Shown here one piece after another: positions 49,406 through 58,010 of a DNA stretch of 64,000 nucleotides. The notes beneath the pieces are model-generated. The model made no database searches. It saw only the letters and a program-made list of their open reading frames with translations, and was not told where the DNA came from. Both the position numbers and the translations under genes were made by a program. Position 1 is the first letter of the stretch. Every line of letters starts with the position of its first letter. Origin of the DNA: Halopseudomonas formosensis (GTDB taxonomy: Bacteria > Pseudomonadota > Gammaproteobacteria > Pseudomonadales > Pseudomonadaceae); the NCBI RefSeq assembly GCF_900115905.1, contig NZ_FOYD01000009.1, forward strand, positions 62,001 to 126,000. The letters are read 5' to 3'.

Positions 49406-50596
49406 ATGACCCTTTCCGCATCCACCCTGCCCGGCGGCATGTCCGCTGAAGAGTTTCTTCGCGATTACTGGCAGAAGAAGCCTCTGCTCATCCGCCAGGC
49501 CTTTCCCGGGTTCGAGAGCCCGCTGTCCGCAGACGAGCTGGCCGGCCTGTCCCTGGAGGAGGAAGTCGAGTCGCGGATCGTACTCGAGCATGGCGCTACG
49601 CCCTGGGAGCTGCGCCGTGGTCCTTTCACCGAGGACAGCTACCGCGACCTGCCGGCACGGGACTGGACATTGCTGGTGCAGGCCGTTGACCAGTTCGTGC
49701 CGGAGGTTGCGGAGCTCCTCGATCAGTTCCGCTTTCTACCCAGCTGGCGGATCGATGATCTGATGATCAGTTTCGCCGCTCCGGGCGGCAGCGTCGGCCC
49801 GCATTTCGACAACTACGACGTGTTCCTGTTACAGACCCATGGTCATCGACGCTGGAAGGTCGGCCAGATGTGCGACAGCGACAGCCCCCTGCTCGAGCAT
49901 CCGGACCTGCGCATTCTGAGCGACTTCCAGCAGCAGCAGGAGTGGGTGCTCGAGCCTGGCGACATGCTCTACCTGCCGCCGCGGCTGGCCCATTACGGCA
50001 TAGCCGAGGACGAATGCATGACCTGGTCGGTCGGCTTCCGCGCCCCCAGTCATGCCGAGGTGCTGACCCACTTCACCGACTTCCTGGCCCAGTATCTGAG
50101 TGACGAGCAACGGTATGGTGACGCGGACCTGTCCCTGCCCGCCGACCCCGCGCAGATCGACGAACAGACCGTCGAGCGCCTGCAGCAGCTGGTTCTGGGG
50201 CTGGTTCAGGACCGGGAAGCGCTGGGCACCTGGTTCGGCCGCTTCATGACCGAACCGCGTTACCCGGAGCTTGTCCAGACGCAGGAACTGGACCCGGGAC
50301 TGCTGCACGAGCTGCTGGCCAGCGGCTACGGGCTGGTGCGCAACCCGAGCGCGCGACTGGCCTGGCGCCAGGAGCGGCAGGACTACCTGATGCTGTTTGC
50401 CAGTGGCGAACACTGCATTCTGCCCCTGCACCTGCGTCCCCTGGTTCAGCTTATCTGCAACGGGCGCTATCTGGGCGCCGAGCAGCTGGCACCCTGGAGC
50501 GATGACGCTGAAGCCATGGAGCTGCTGCAGCAATTGCTCGGCAAAGGGGATCTGCTCCCCGAGCAAGACAGCGAGAACGAGGATGACGATGACTGA
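49406..50596 (+). CDS. roxA: RoxA-like JmjC ribosomal oxygenase
   Basis: 396 residues. JmjC/cupin-4 fold with the iron motif HFD (GPHFDNYDVFLLQTHGHRRW) and distal His in RLAHYG. E. coli YcfD/RoxA hydroxylates Arg81 of ribosomal protein uL16 using 2-oxoglutarate. C-terminal dimerisation and winged-helix-like parts are present; length is typical. The acidic tail (ENEDDDD) overlaps the next gene by 14 bases. Confidence 0.9.
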   Translation: MTLSASTLPGGMSAEEFLRDYWQKKPLLIRQAFPGFESPLSADELAGLSLEEEVESRIVLEHGATPWELRRGPFTEDSYRDLPARDWTLLVQAVDQFVPEVAELLDQFRFLPSWRIDDLMISFAAPGGSVGPHFDNYDVFLLQTHGHRRWKVGQMCDSDSPLLEHPDLRILSDFQQQQEWVLEPGDMLYLPPRLAHYGIAEDECMTWSVGFRAPSHAEVLTHFTDFLAQYLSDEQRYGDADLSLPADPAQIDEQTVERLQQLVLGLVQDREALGTWFGRFMTEPRYPELVQTQELDPGLLHELLASGYGLVRNPSARLAWRQERQDYLMLFASGEHCILPLHLRPLVQLICNGRYLGAEQLAPWSDDAEAMELLQQLLGKGDLLPEQDSENEDDDD

Positions 50597-51017
50597 ACCC
50601 CTTGTCCAGGTGGTGGAATGGTCGCGCACCCCGGCGCTGCGTGACATCCGCCAGCGCGTGTTCGTCGATGAGCAGCAGGTACCTGCGGAACTCGAGTGGG
50701 ACGCGCATGACGCCGATGCCACGCACTTCCTGCTCACCGTCGAGGGTCGCCCCCTCGGTACCGCCCGCCTGCTCGCGGATGGTCATATTGGTCGCGTCGC
50801 CCTCCTTGCCAAGGCCCGTGGACAGGGGTTGGGCGAGCTGCTGATGCGCGCGGTCATGGCCCATGCCCGCAGCAAGGGCCTGCCGCGGCTGGCGCTGTCC
50901 GCCCAGACCCATGCCCTGGGCTTCTATCAGCGGCTCGGCTTCAGCGTCTGCTCCGAGGAGTATCTCGACGCAGGCATCCCCCACCGGGACATGTGCCTGC
51001 ACTGGCCCACCCCATAA
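50583..51017 (+). CDS. GNAT-family N-acetyltransferase
   Basis: 144 residues. Acetyl-CoA loop in RVALLAKARGQGLGELLM (motif A, Q/RxxGxG/A), IRQRVFVDEQQVPAELEWD at the N-terminus as in ElaA/YjcF-type acetyltransferases, and YQRLGFSVCSEEYLDAGIPH at the end. Substrate unknown. It starts within roxA; ATG 50589 is an alternative start. Confidence 0.85.
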   Translation: MTMTEPLVQVVEWSRTPALRDIRQRVFVDEQQVPAELEWDAHDADATHFLLTVEGRPLGTARLLADGHIGRVALLAKARGQGLGELLMRAVMAHARSKGLPRLALSAQTHALGFYQRLGFSVCSEEYLDAGIPHRDMCLHWPTP

Positions 51018-51066
51018 TCGCAGTCTTGCTAGACTTGGGGCAGATCCCGATATCGAGAGCCCTGCG

Positions 51067-51882
51067 ATGAAAGCACTCCCTCTGCTGATCTGGCTGCCCC
51101 TCCTGGTCCTGGCCAACACACTCGCATATGCTGCCCCCAGGACCGAGATCATTCCCCTCGATTACGGCATGGCCGAGGACCTGCTGCCGGCCCTGCAGCC
51201 GCTGCTGCATCCGGACGAGCGGGCCTCGGCCTACGGCAATCAGCTGATCATCCGCGCCGAGCCGGAGCGTCTGCAGGAAATCCGCGCCCTGCTCAGCGAC
51301 CTCGATCGCAGGCCGACACGGTTGCGCATCAGCGTCGCCAATGCCGGCACCGGTGCCGCCAGCGAGCAGGGATACCAGATCGACGGGCGCATTCGCACCG
51401 GCGCCGGGGATATCGTCGTGGGCCAGCCTCGGGGCGGCAACCAGGCCCGCATCATACGCCGCGAAACCAGCCATGCTGACGACGGGGTACGGGTCATAGT
51501 GGCCAACGAGGGGTATCCGGTATTGATCCAGACGGGTCAGAGCATCCCCCTGACCACCACCACGACCAGTATCTACGGTCAGGTCATGCAGCAGACGGAG
51601 TATCACGACGTGACCTCGGGCTTCTACGCCACTGTGCGTTTGAACGGAGACACGGCCACCATCAATCTGAGTTCCAACCATGATCGCCAGAGCACCGCCG
51701 GGCGCGGTGTTGTCGACGTTCAGCGTACCGACACCGTGGTCAGCGCCCGGCTGGGCGAGTGGGTCACCATAGGTGGTGTAGACGACCTGGAAAGCGGTCA
51801 GCGCAGGGATGTCGGCCGCCGGATCACCACCCGCAATACCGCGCAGCAGAGCATTCGCCTGATGGTCGAACGGCTGGACTGA
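51067..51882 (+). CDS. Secreted protein with secretin-like N and core domains
   Basis: 271 residues with a signal peptide (MKALPLLIWLPLLVLANTLAYA). Residues 25-100 resemble the secretin N-domain fold (IIPLDYGMAEDLLPALQPLL, NQLIIRAEPERLQEIRALLSDLD). The rest has secretin-core-like strands (NEGYPVLIQTGQSIPL, TVVSARLGEWVTIGG) but is too short to form a full secretin gate. Known Pseudomonas genomes carry such a gene at this place near aceA; function unknown. Confidence 0.72.
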   Translation: MKALPLLIWLPLLVLANTLAYAAPRTEIIPLDYGMAEDLLPALQPLLHPDERASAYGNQLIIRAEPERLQEIRALLSDLDRRPTRLRISVANAGTGAASEQGYQIDGRIRTGAGDIVVGQPRGGNQARIIRRETSHADDGVRVIVANEGYPVLIQTGQSIPLTTTTTSIYGQVMQQTEYHDVTSGFYATVRLNGDTATINLSSNHDRQSTAGRGVVDVQRTDTVVSARLGEWVTIGGVDDLESGQRRDVGRRITTRNTAQQSIRLMVERLD

Positions 51883-52323
51883 GTTTTGTTATAGATTTGT
51901 AGTGTTGTGTATTAATCACTACAAACACATTGACTTCTTTTCTGCTAAGTCGCATTATTGCCCCGCTCCCGCTAGCCAGAGCCCCTTACGGGCTCCGGAT
52001 GAACTCCTGAACCTACGGAGTCATTCGTGTCCTTACCGCCCACAAGGCAGTTCGACGAGGTTGCGACTGGAACGAAGTTGTCCTGAGGGACGGGGAAGCG
52101 AACCAAACGAACAGACTGCATGACTCAGGCAGAACGCCGCCAGCGCCAGACGCAGGCAGTGTCTCCGACTCACGACGGGCTGAACGTCACCCTCTCCTCT
52201 CTCCTGTCATTCTTCAATTCCAGTCACTGTTTCGACGCACTGCGGAGTGCCGCGCCCAGGCCAAGGCTGTGGGTTCGGGGTCGACTAACGTCAGAACCAA
52301 ACGCACATTTTGAAGGATTGACC
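51883..52323 (+). promoter_or_regulatory. aceA upstream region, long leader
   Basis: No gene is supported; one frame is open through the 3' part without a ribosome site. An inverted repeat TTTGTAGTG / CACTACAAA stands at 51896-51904 and 51917-51925, with the same TGTAGT/ACTACA halves as before icd but 14 bases apart. A stem GAGCCC-CTTAC-GGGCTC is at 51979-51995 and ACTCC/GGAGT at about 52002-52020. If transcription starts near the repeat the leader is about 380 bases, enough for a small RNA or attenuator. Confidence 0.5.
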
Positions 52324-53922
52324 ATGTCAGCTTACCAAAACGAAATGAAAGCTGTTGCCGCACTGAAAGAAGCCGCAGGTAACGGCTGGAGCGCAATCAA
52401 CCCGGAATACGCCGCTCGCATGCGCATTCAGAACCGCTTCAAGACCGGTCTGGACATTGCGAAGTACACCGCCGCCATCATGCGCAAGGACATGGCCGAG
52501 TACGATGCTGACAGCAGCGCTTACACCCAGTCCCTGGGCTGCTGGCACGGCTTCATTGGTCAGCAGAAGCTGATCTCCATCAAAAAGCACCTGAAGACCA
52601 CCAGCAAGCGCTACCTGTACCTGTCCGGCTGGATGGTCGCTGCACTGCGCTCCGAGTTCGGTCCCCTGCCCGACCAGTCCATGCACGAGAAGACCGCTGT
52701 CTCTGCACTGATCGAGGAGCTGTACACCTTCCTGCGTCAGGCCGATGCCCGTGAACTGGACCTGCTGTTCACCGCGCTGGATGACGCCCGCGCTGCTGGC
52801 GACAAGACCAAGGAAGCTGAAATCCTGGATCAGATCGACAACTTCGAAACCCACGTTGTGCCGATCATCGCCGACATCGACGCCGGTTTCGGTAACGTCG
52901 AAGCCACCTACCTGCTGGCCAAGAAGATGATCGAAGCCGGCGCGTGCTGCATCCAGATCGAAAACCAGGTTGCCGACGAGAAGCAGTGTGGGCACCAGGA
53001 CGGTAAAGTAACCGTTCCTCATGCCGAGTTTCTGGCCAAGATCAACGCTGTTCGCTACGCCTTCCTCGAACTGGGCGTTGATGACGGCGTCATCGTTGCC
53101 CGTACCGACTCCCTGGGTGCCGGTCTGACCAAGCAGATCGCCGTAACCAACGAACCCGGCGACCTGGGCGACCAGTACAACAGCTTCCTGGACGGTGACT
53201 ACATCACCAGCGCTGACGACATCGAGAACGGCGACGTGGTCATCAAGGCCAACGGCAAGCTGCTCAAGCCCAAGCGCCTGGCCTCCGGTCTGTTCCAGTT
53301 CCGCGAAGGTACTGGTGAAGACCGCGTGGTTCTGGACTGCATCACCTCCCTGCAGAACGGCGCTGACCTGCTGTGGATCGAAACCGAGAAGCCGCACGTT
53401 GGCCAGATCGCCAACATGGTTAACCGCATCCGCGAAGTGGTGCCCAATGCCAAGCTGGTTTACAACAACAGCCCGTCCTTCAACTGGACCCTGAACTTCC
53501 GTCAGCAGGTGTTCGACGACTGGGTTGCCCAGGGCAAGGATGTTTCCGCCTACGACCGCAACAACCTGATGAGCGTAGAGTACGACGGAACCGAGCTGTG
53601 CAACGAAGCCGACGAGCGCATCCGCACCTTCCAGAAGGACGCGTCCCGCGAAGCCGGCATCTTCCACCACCTGATCACTCTGCCGACCTACCACACTGCC
53701 GCGCTGTCCACCGACAACCTGGCAAAAGGCTACTTCGCAGAGGAAGGCATGCTGGCCTACGTGAAAGGCGTTCAGCGTCAGGAGATCCGTCAGGGTATCG
53801 CCTGCGTCAAGCACCAGAACATGGCCGGCTCCGACATCGGCGACAACCACAAGGAATACTTTGCTGGTGAAGCCGCTCTGAAAGCCGGTGGTAAAGACAA
53901 CACCATGAACCAGTTCGGCTGA
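52324..53922 (+). CDS. aceA: AceA, isocitrate lyase (long form)
   Basis: 532 residues, the long isocitrate-lyase form of Pseudomonas. The catalytic Cys is in DEKQCGHQDGK; metal residues in IADIDAGFGN and QIENQV; SPSFNW closes over the glyoxylate site. It starts the glyoxylate shunt needed for growth on acetate or ethanol. The start MSAYQNEMKA follows AAGGA by seven bases; upstream in-frame ATG codons lack support. It is followed by a good terminator. Confidence 0.95.
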   Translation: MSAYQNEMKAVAALKEAAGNGWSAINPEYAARMRIQNRFKTGLDIAKYTAAIMRKDMAEYDADSSAYTQSLGCWHGFIGQQKLISIKKHLKTTSKRYLYLSGWMVAALRSEFGPLPDQSMHEKTAVSALIEELYTFLRQADARELDLLFTALDDARAAGDKTKEAEILDQIDNFETHVVPIIADIDAGFGNVEATYLLAKKMIEAGACCIQIENQVADEKQCGHQDGKVTVPHAEFLAKINAVRYAFLELGVDDGVIVARTDSLGAGLTKQIAVTNEPGDLGDQYNSFLDGDYITSADDIENGDVVIKANGKLLKPKRLASGLFQFREGTGEDRVVLDCITSLQNGADLLWIETEKPHVGQIANMVNRIREVVPNAKLVYNNSPSFNWTLNFRQQVFDDWVAQGKDVSAYDRNNLMSVEYDGTELCNEADERIRTFQKDASREAGIFHHLITLPTYHTAALSTDNLAKGYFAEEGMLAYVKGVQRQEIRQGIACVKHQNMAGSDIGDNHKEYFAGEAALKAGGKDNTMNQFG

Positions 53923-53962
53923 TAGCTGACGGTTCAAGGGCTGCGGCCCGGTGTTGAGGAGA

Positions 53963-53984
53963 GGCCACCTTCGGGTGGCCTTTT
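53963..53984 (+). terminator. aceA terminator
   Basis: Stem GGCCACC/GGTGGCC with a short loop followed by TTTT, 40 bases after the aceA stop. Confidence 0.85.
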
Positions 53985-54111
53985 CCGTATGGGCGCTGGC
54001 AAGCTGCTGTCATGCCCGTGCAAAGGTAGCGTACAATACGCGATTCATCGTCGAACCTGCGGCCCTGCCCCAGGGGTTTTCGACTTCATGCAGCAGCAGG
54101 TTTTTAGAGAA

Positions 54112-54558
54112 ATGGCACGCTTACATTTGGAATTTCCGGAAGATCAGTTCTACTTCACTACGCAGCTGACCGTCCGCATCACCGATATCAACTCAGGCAA
54201 ACATCTGGCAAACGACTCCATGATCTCCATGATCTCGGAAGCCAGAGCGCGCTTTCTTTACCAATTCGGCATCGAGGAAGTCAGCGTCAATGATGTAGGC
54301 ATCATAGTTACCGATCTGGCCACCACCTACCGGCGTGAAGCCTTCGCTCGGGAAACCCTGGTGTTTGAAGTGGGCCTGATGGACCTGAACAAGTATGGCG
54401 GCGATATCATCTTCCGCATCACCAAGGCGGAAAGTGGTGAGCTGGTGGCTCTGGCCAAGTCCGGCTTCGTGTTCTACAACTTCCTGGCAGCCAAGGTAAC
54501 ACCCATGCCGGAAGACTTCCGCCTGCGCTTCCCCGGCGTCAATCAGATCGAGGGCTGA
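54112..54558 (+). CDS. Hot-dog-fold acyl-CoA thioesterase
   Basis: 148 residues from MARLHLEFPEDQFYFTTQLT. VRITDINSGKHLANDSMISMISEARARFL is the 4HBT pattern with the catalytic Asp and the long helix. FARETLVFEVGLMDLNKYGGDIIF forms the central strands. Substrate unknown. Starts at 54088 or further upstream would add residues not typical of the family; the ribosome site AGAGAA is weak. Confidence 0.82.
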   Translation: MARLHLEFPEDQFYFTTQLTVRITDINSGKHLANDSMISMISEARARFLYQFGIEEVSVNDVGIIVTDLATTYRREAFARETLVFEVGLMDLNKYGGDIIFRITKAESGELVALAKSGFVFYNFLAAKVTPMPEDFRLRFPGVNQIEG

Positions 54559-54602
54559 CTTAACCGGGCCGATCCGACAGAGTCCCGCTTCCCCTCAGGT
54601 AT

Positions 54603-54632
54603 AAAAAACCCGGTCAGATGACCGGGTTTTTT
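54603..54632. terminator. Bidirectional terminator between thioesterase and oprF
   Basis: AAAAAA, stem CCCGGTCA-GA-TGACCGGG, TTTTTT: a symmetric structure that serves both convergent genes. Confidence 0.95.
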
Positions 54633-54647
54633 GTTGGTGGAAACCGA

Positions 54648-55610
54648 TTAACGAACTTCAACCTGGGTTTCTACTTCAGCTTCTACGCGACGGTTCATGG
54701 CGCGGCCATCGTCAGTGCTGTTGTCAGCAATCGGACGGGACTCACCGTAGCCCACAGCGTTAACGCGGGAAGCTTCAACACCTTCGTCGATCAGAGCCTG
54801 ACGTACGGAGTTCGCACGACGCTCGGACAGATTCTGGTTGTAGGCGTCGGAACCGACGGAGTCGGTGTGGCCTTCAACAGTGGTGGTGACCGACGGGTAG
54901 GTACGCATGAACTCGGCCAGGCTCTGGATGTCCTGACGGAACTCGGGGCGAATGGTGTCGCGGTCGAAGTCGAACTTGACATCCAGCTCTACGCGTACGG
55001 ATTGCATTTCAGGAGCCGGTTCCGGAGCCGGAGCGGGAGCCGGAGCCGGTTCGGCCTGCGCTACTACCGGAGCGGGCTTGCTGCCGCCGAAGTTCAGACC
55101 CAGACCCACGCCGGCCTGCCATTCGGTGTTGCCATGATCCAGACCATGCAGCACGTCCAGACCGGCCTTGACGAAGAAGTTCTCGTTCAGATAGTTCTTC
55201 ACACCAACACCGGCCAGAGCCATGGTGGTACGGTCACGCTGGCTGGTGAAGGGCTGGTCCAGCTCCTGATGACCGAAGCCACCGGAAACGTAAGGACGGA
55301 TGGCGCCCTGCCCGAAATGGTGAACGGCCTCCAGAGTAGCCATGCGGCCATCAATGCTTTCACCGGTGATGTCGGATTCCAGGCTCTTGTAAGTACCCAG
55401 GGAGGCGCTCAGCATGGTGTCGTCGGTCAGGAAATAACCGAGGCTGCCACCTACCAGAGTGCCGTCGTCCAGATTGCGCATGCTGTCGGTGAAGTAGCGC
55501 TTGGCGAACGCCTCAACTTCGACCGAGCCAGCGCTCTGAGCCATCACCGGAAGCGCAGATCCCGCGATAGCTGCACTTACTACGATACCTACTGTATTTT
55601 TCAATTTCAT
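54648..55610 (-). CDS. oprF: OprF, major OmpA-family porin
   Basis: 320 residues: signal peptide ending VMA before QSAGSVEVEAF; an eight-strand N-terminal barrel (25-185), a Pro-Ala linker (repeated PAPAPAPEP-like), and the C-terminal OmpA domain with DFDRDTIRPEF, EGHTDSVGSDAYNQNLSERRA and NRRVEAEV for peptidoglycan binding. Unlike P. aeruginosa OprF it has no Cys in the linker. It lies downstream of sigX, its usual activator, 95 bases away. Confidence 0.93.
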   Translation of the reverse strand: MKLKNTVGIVVSAAIAGSALPVMAQSAGSVEVEAFAKRYFTDSMRNLDDGTLVGGSLGYFLTDDTMLSASLGTYKSLESDITGESIDGRMATLEAVHHFGQGAIRPYVSGGFGHQELDQPFTSQRDRTTMALAGVGVKNYLNENFFVKAGLDVLHGLDHGNTEWQAGVGLGLNFGGSKPAPVVAQAEPAPAPAPAPEPAPEMQSVRVELDVKFDFDRDTIRPEFRQDIQSLAEFMRTYPSVTTTVEGHTDSVGSDAYNQNLSERRANSVRQALIDEGVEASRVNAVGYGESRPIADNSTDDGRAMNRRVEAEVETQVEVR

Positions 55611-55705
55611 CTGTGAATCCCCGTTAAATCCATTCGGACGTTAGGTTTGCGCAAAACTTCAGACGCATTATAGCAGAACCGGAATAACATCAATAGATAT
55701 TCGCA

Positions 55706-56332
55706 CTAAAATGGATTGCTTATATGCTTCTTCAGCTTCTCCAAGGCACGCTTGTAACGCATCTTGGTAGCACTGAGGCCCATATTCATAATGTCCGATA
55801 TCTCTTGAAACTCCAGTTCTGCCACAAAGCGAAGCACCAGTATTTCCCGGTCCACCTGATTGACGTGTACCAGCCAGTGATCAAGCCCCTTGCTGTCCAC
55901 TGCAGGCTGCTCCGGCTCCTGCGCTTCTTCCTGAGTATCCAGGCTCAGCGCGTCGTACAATCGCCTCTTCCGCTTGTCTTTGCGATACTGGGTAATGCAT
56001 TCGTTATAGGTGATACTATATAGCCACGTCTTGAACTTGGCCTTGCCTTCGAACTGCTTGAGCCCATGAAGGACCTTCAGCATCACCTCCTGACATACAT
56101 CATCAGCATCCCTCTCGTTGCCCAGATATCGCGCGCATACATTAAAGAGCGTACGCTGATATCGGCGCATCAACTCCTCATAGGCAACGGTAGTATGAAA
56201 AAGTTCACGCTTAGCACGAACTACCAGTTCTTCATCCGTCATTTCAGATAGCTGGATTCGGTTGCGCGTTGCGGACGAACTGGTCAAAACGGGATCATCA
56301 TCACAGTGTGGCTGGGGCCGTCTCGTGCTCAA
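55706..56332 (-). CDS. sigX: SigX, ECF sigma factor
   Basis: 208 residues from the TTG that overlaps the cmpX stop; the conserved part starts at LSEMTDEELVVRAKRELFH. Region 2 (EELMRRYQRTLFNVCARYLG, DADDVCQEVMLKV, FKTWLYSITYNECI) and region 4 (VDREILVLRFVAELEFQEIS, SATKMRYKRALEKL) are nearly word for word the Pseudomonas SigX. It responds to envelope state, fatty-acid balance and osmolarity and directs oprF and lipid genes. No anti-sigma gene is adjacent. An ATG start at 56242 would give 178 residues. Confidence 0.93.
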   Translation of the reverse strand: MSTRRPQPHCDDDPVLTSSSATRNRIQLSEMTDEELVVRAKRELFHTTVAYEELMRRYQRTLFNVCARYLGNERDADDVCQEVMLKVLHGLKQFEGKAKFKTWLYSITYNECITQYRKDKRKRRLYDALSLDTQEEAQEPEQPAVDSKGLDHWLVHVNQVDREILVLRFVAELEFQEISDIMNMGLSATKMRYKRALEKLKKHISNPF

Positions 56333-57150
56333 CGCGAAACAGCGTTCTCGGTAAGTCTGCGATTAGGCACGGAAATCAAGCGTCCCTCCTCGTCCAGCAG
56401 CAGCGTCTTCACCGTGCCTATCTCCTCGATCACTCCTTCTATATCGCCTACCCTGACCCTATCGCCCACATCATAGAGTTCCCGCAGGTAGACGCCGGCG
56501 ATGATCTGACTGACAGTCTCCCGACTACCCAGCCCCATTGCCAGGGCTGCGGCCGCGCCGAAGGACACCAGGACGATAGCGATAACCGTGTTGAGCAGCT
56601 GGGTCTCGATCTGCAACTGACCAATAGCCAGCGACACGGTAATGATGACCAGAAGCCACTGTACCAGGCGGCTGATGCCACCGGCGTAATCGGCGCCAAT
56701 ACTTTCCACCGTGCCCTTGACCACCCCGGCCACCAGGTGGGAGAGCAGCAGACCGGCAAGCAGGATCAGCGCAGCGCCGAACACCTTGGGCAGATAGAGT
56801 GCGAAGGCGTCGAGGGTGGCCGATACTCGGGCCAGACCCAGTGTCTCGGCGGCCGACACTACAAAGGTCAGCACGATGAACCAGTATATGATCTTGCCCA
56901 CAACCGCCGAGACTGGCGAAGCAATGCCTATACGGCTGAGCATGCGCGTGACCCCTGCCCCACGCATAAGCCGGTCCAGACCCAGCTTGGCCAGCCCCTT
57001 GCTGAGCACCGCGTCGACAATGCGCGCCACGACAAAGCCCAGCAGAACAATGATCAGGGCGGTGATGAGATCGGGAATGAAGGATGCAACTTTGGTCCAC
57101 AGGGCTGTCATCGCAGAGATGAAGCTCTGGCTCCAGGTTTCATGTTCCAT
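56329..57150 (-). CDS. cmpX: CmpX, mechanosensitive-channel-like membrane protein
   Basis: 273 residues with five hydrophobic helices and a C-terminal MscS-like beta domain (YLRELYDVGDRVRVGDIEGV, LLLDEEGRLISVPNRRL). The SRETVSQIIAG stretch is the pore helix zone. In Pseudomonas cmpX is encoded upstream of sigX and modulates its activity, so mechanical or membrane signals may reach SigX. The gene overlaps the sigX frame by four bases. Confidence 0.88.
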   Translation of the reverse strand: MEHETWSQSFISAMTALWTKVASFIPDLITALIIVLLGFVVARIVDAVLSKGLAKLGLDRLMRGAGVTRMLSRIGIASPVSAVVGKIIYWFIVLTFVVSAAETLGLARVSATLDAFALYLPKVFGAALILLAGLLLSHLVAGVVKGTVESIGADYAGGISRLVQWLLVIITVSLAIGQLQIETQLLNTVIAIVLVSFGAAAALAMGLGSRETVSQIIAGVYLRELYDVGDRVRVGDIEGVIEEIGTVKTLLLDEEGRLISVPNRRLTENAVSR

Positions 57151-57160
57151 GGCAGGCTCG

Positions 57161-57412
57161 CTATGAATTCAGGTCGGAAGAGCTGGGGTTGTCCCGGGCA
57201 CGCCGCACGGGTCTGACGTGTCGCAATCCGCGGGAACCTCCTTCGCTGATCACCCACCCCCAGTTGGCAAACAGTTTAAGCAGGTCGAACAGACCGCTGT
57301 GAATGTGGGCGCGGTGCAGCACCCGCTCCAGTCGCTTGTCATCCTCGGGAGATGCATGCGCAGAAGAATCCTGCATCAGATTGCGCAGGTGTCGCTCAAA
57401 AGGATCGTCCAT
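57161..57412 (-). CDS. crfX: CrfX-like small protein
   Basis: 83 residues from ATG 57412 (GGAG seven bases upstream): MDDPFERHLRNLMQDSSAHA, then LERVLHRAHIHSGLFDLLKLFANWGWV and a basic Ser-rich end. The place directly before cmpX-sigX-oprF is that of crfX in Pseudomonas, a gene of unknown mechanism tied to envelope stress. Assignment by synteny. Confidence 0.75.
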   Translation of the reverse strand: MDDPFERHLRNLMQDSSAHASPEDDKRLERVLHRAHIHSGLFDLLKLFANWGWVISEGGSRGLRHVRPVRRARDNPSSSDLNS

Positions 57413-57503
57413 GGGATTCTCCGAAGTCGGTGGATTCACAGACACAGACGCGCGTCGCCCGGGTTGTGTCACCCGGGCGACACCAACGGCTGTCAGTCCA
57501 CCG

Positions 57504-57998
57504 TCACTCGGGCATCTTCAGTGCCACAGGGGAGACGATGACGCCGTTGTTATCGGCGTAAACGTACTCGCCCGGGCGGAAGGTAACGCCACCGAAGGTC
57601 ACCGGCACGTTACGGTCACCGATGCCGCGCTTTTCGGTCTTCATCGGGTGGCTGGCCAGAGCCTGGATACCCAGAGCGGTCTGGATGAGAACATCCACAT
57701 CACGAACGCAGCCGTAGACGATGATGCCTTCCCAGCCATTATTGGCCGCTTTCTCTGCCAGCATGTCGCCCAGCAGGGCGCGGCGCATGGAGCCGCCGCC
57801 ATCCACGACCATGACCTTGCCAGTGCCATCTTCCTCGACCAGCTCCTTGACCACGGAGTTGTCCTCGAAGCACTTGACCGTGACGATCTCGCCGCCAAAG
57901 GAATCATGGCCGCCGAAGTTGCTGAACATCGGTTCGACTACCGCCACATCGGGGTAGGCATCACACAGATCCGGAGTTACATAGTGCATAGTCATCAT
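57504..57998 (-). CDS. rraA: RraA family regulator of ribonuclease activity
   Basis: 164 residues. [45 protein letters not shown] and [10 protein letters not shown] are RraA signature blocks. RraA trimers bind RNase E in E. coli; many homologues are aldolases of the HMG/CHA type, so the activity is not certain. Start is among three close ATGs (57998, 57995, 57989) after GGGAG. Confidence 0.88.
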   Translation of the reverse strand: MMTMHYVTPDLCDAYPDVAVVEPMFSNFGGHDSFGGEIVTVKCFEDNSVVKELVEEDGTGKVMVVDGGGSMRRALLGDMLAEKAANNGWEGIIVYGCVRDVDVLIQTALGIQALASHPMKTEKRGIGDRNVPVTFGGVTFRPGEYVYADNNGVIVSPVALKMPE

Positions 57999-58010
57999 GC
58001 TCCCGGCTTA

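Noticed and set aside
51067-51882. Secretin-like gene as the exit pore (pIV) of the phage
   Set aside because: It is 17 kb away in a conserved host neighbourhood and too short for a secretin channel.
52327-53937. 536-residue minus-strand open frame opposite aceA
   Set aside because: Shadow of a highly expressed gene with strong codon bias.
55013-55050. Short tandem repeats resembling a CRISPR or microsatellite
   Set aside because: They encode the Pro-Ala linker of OprF; no spacers and no cas genes.
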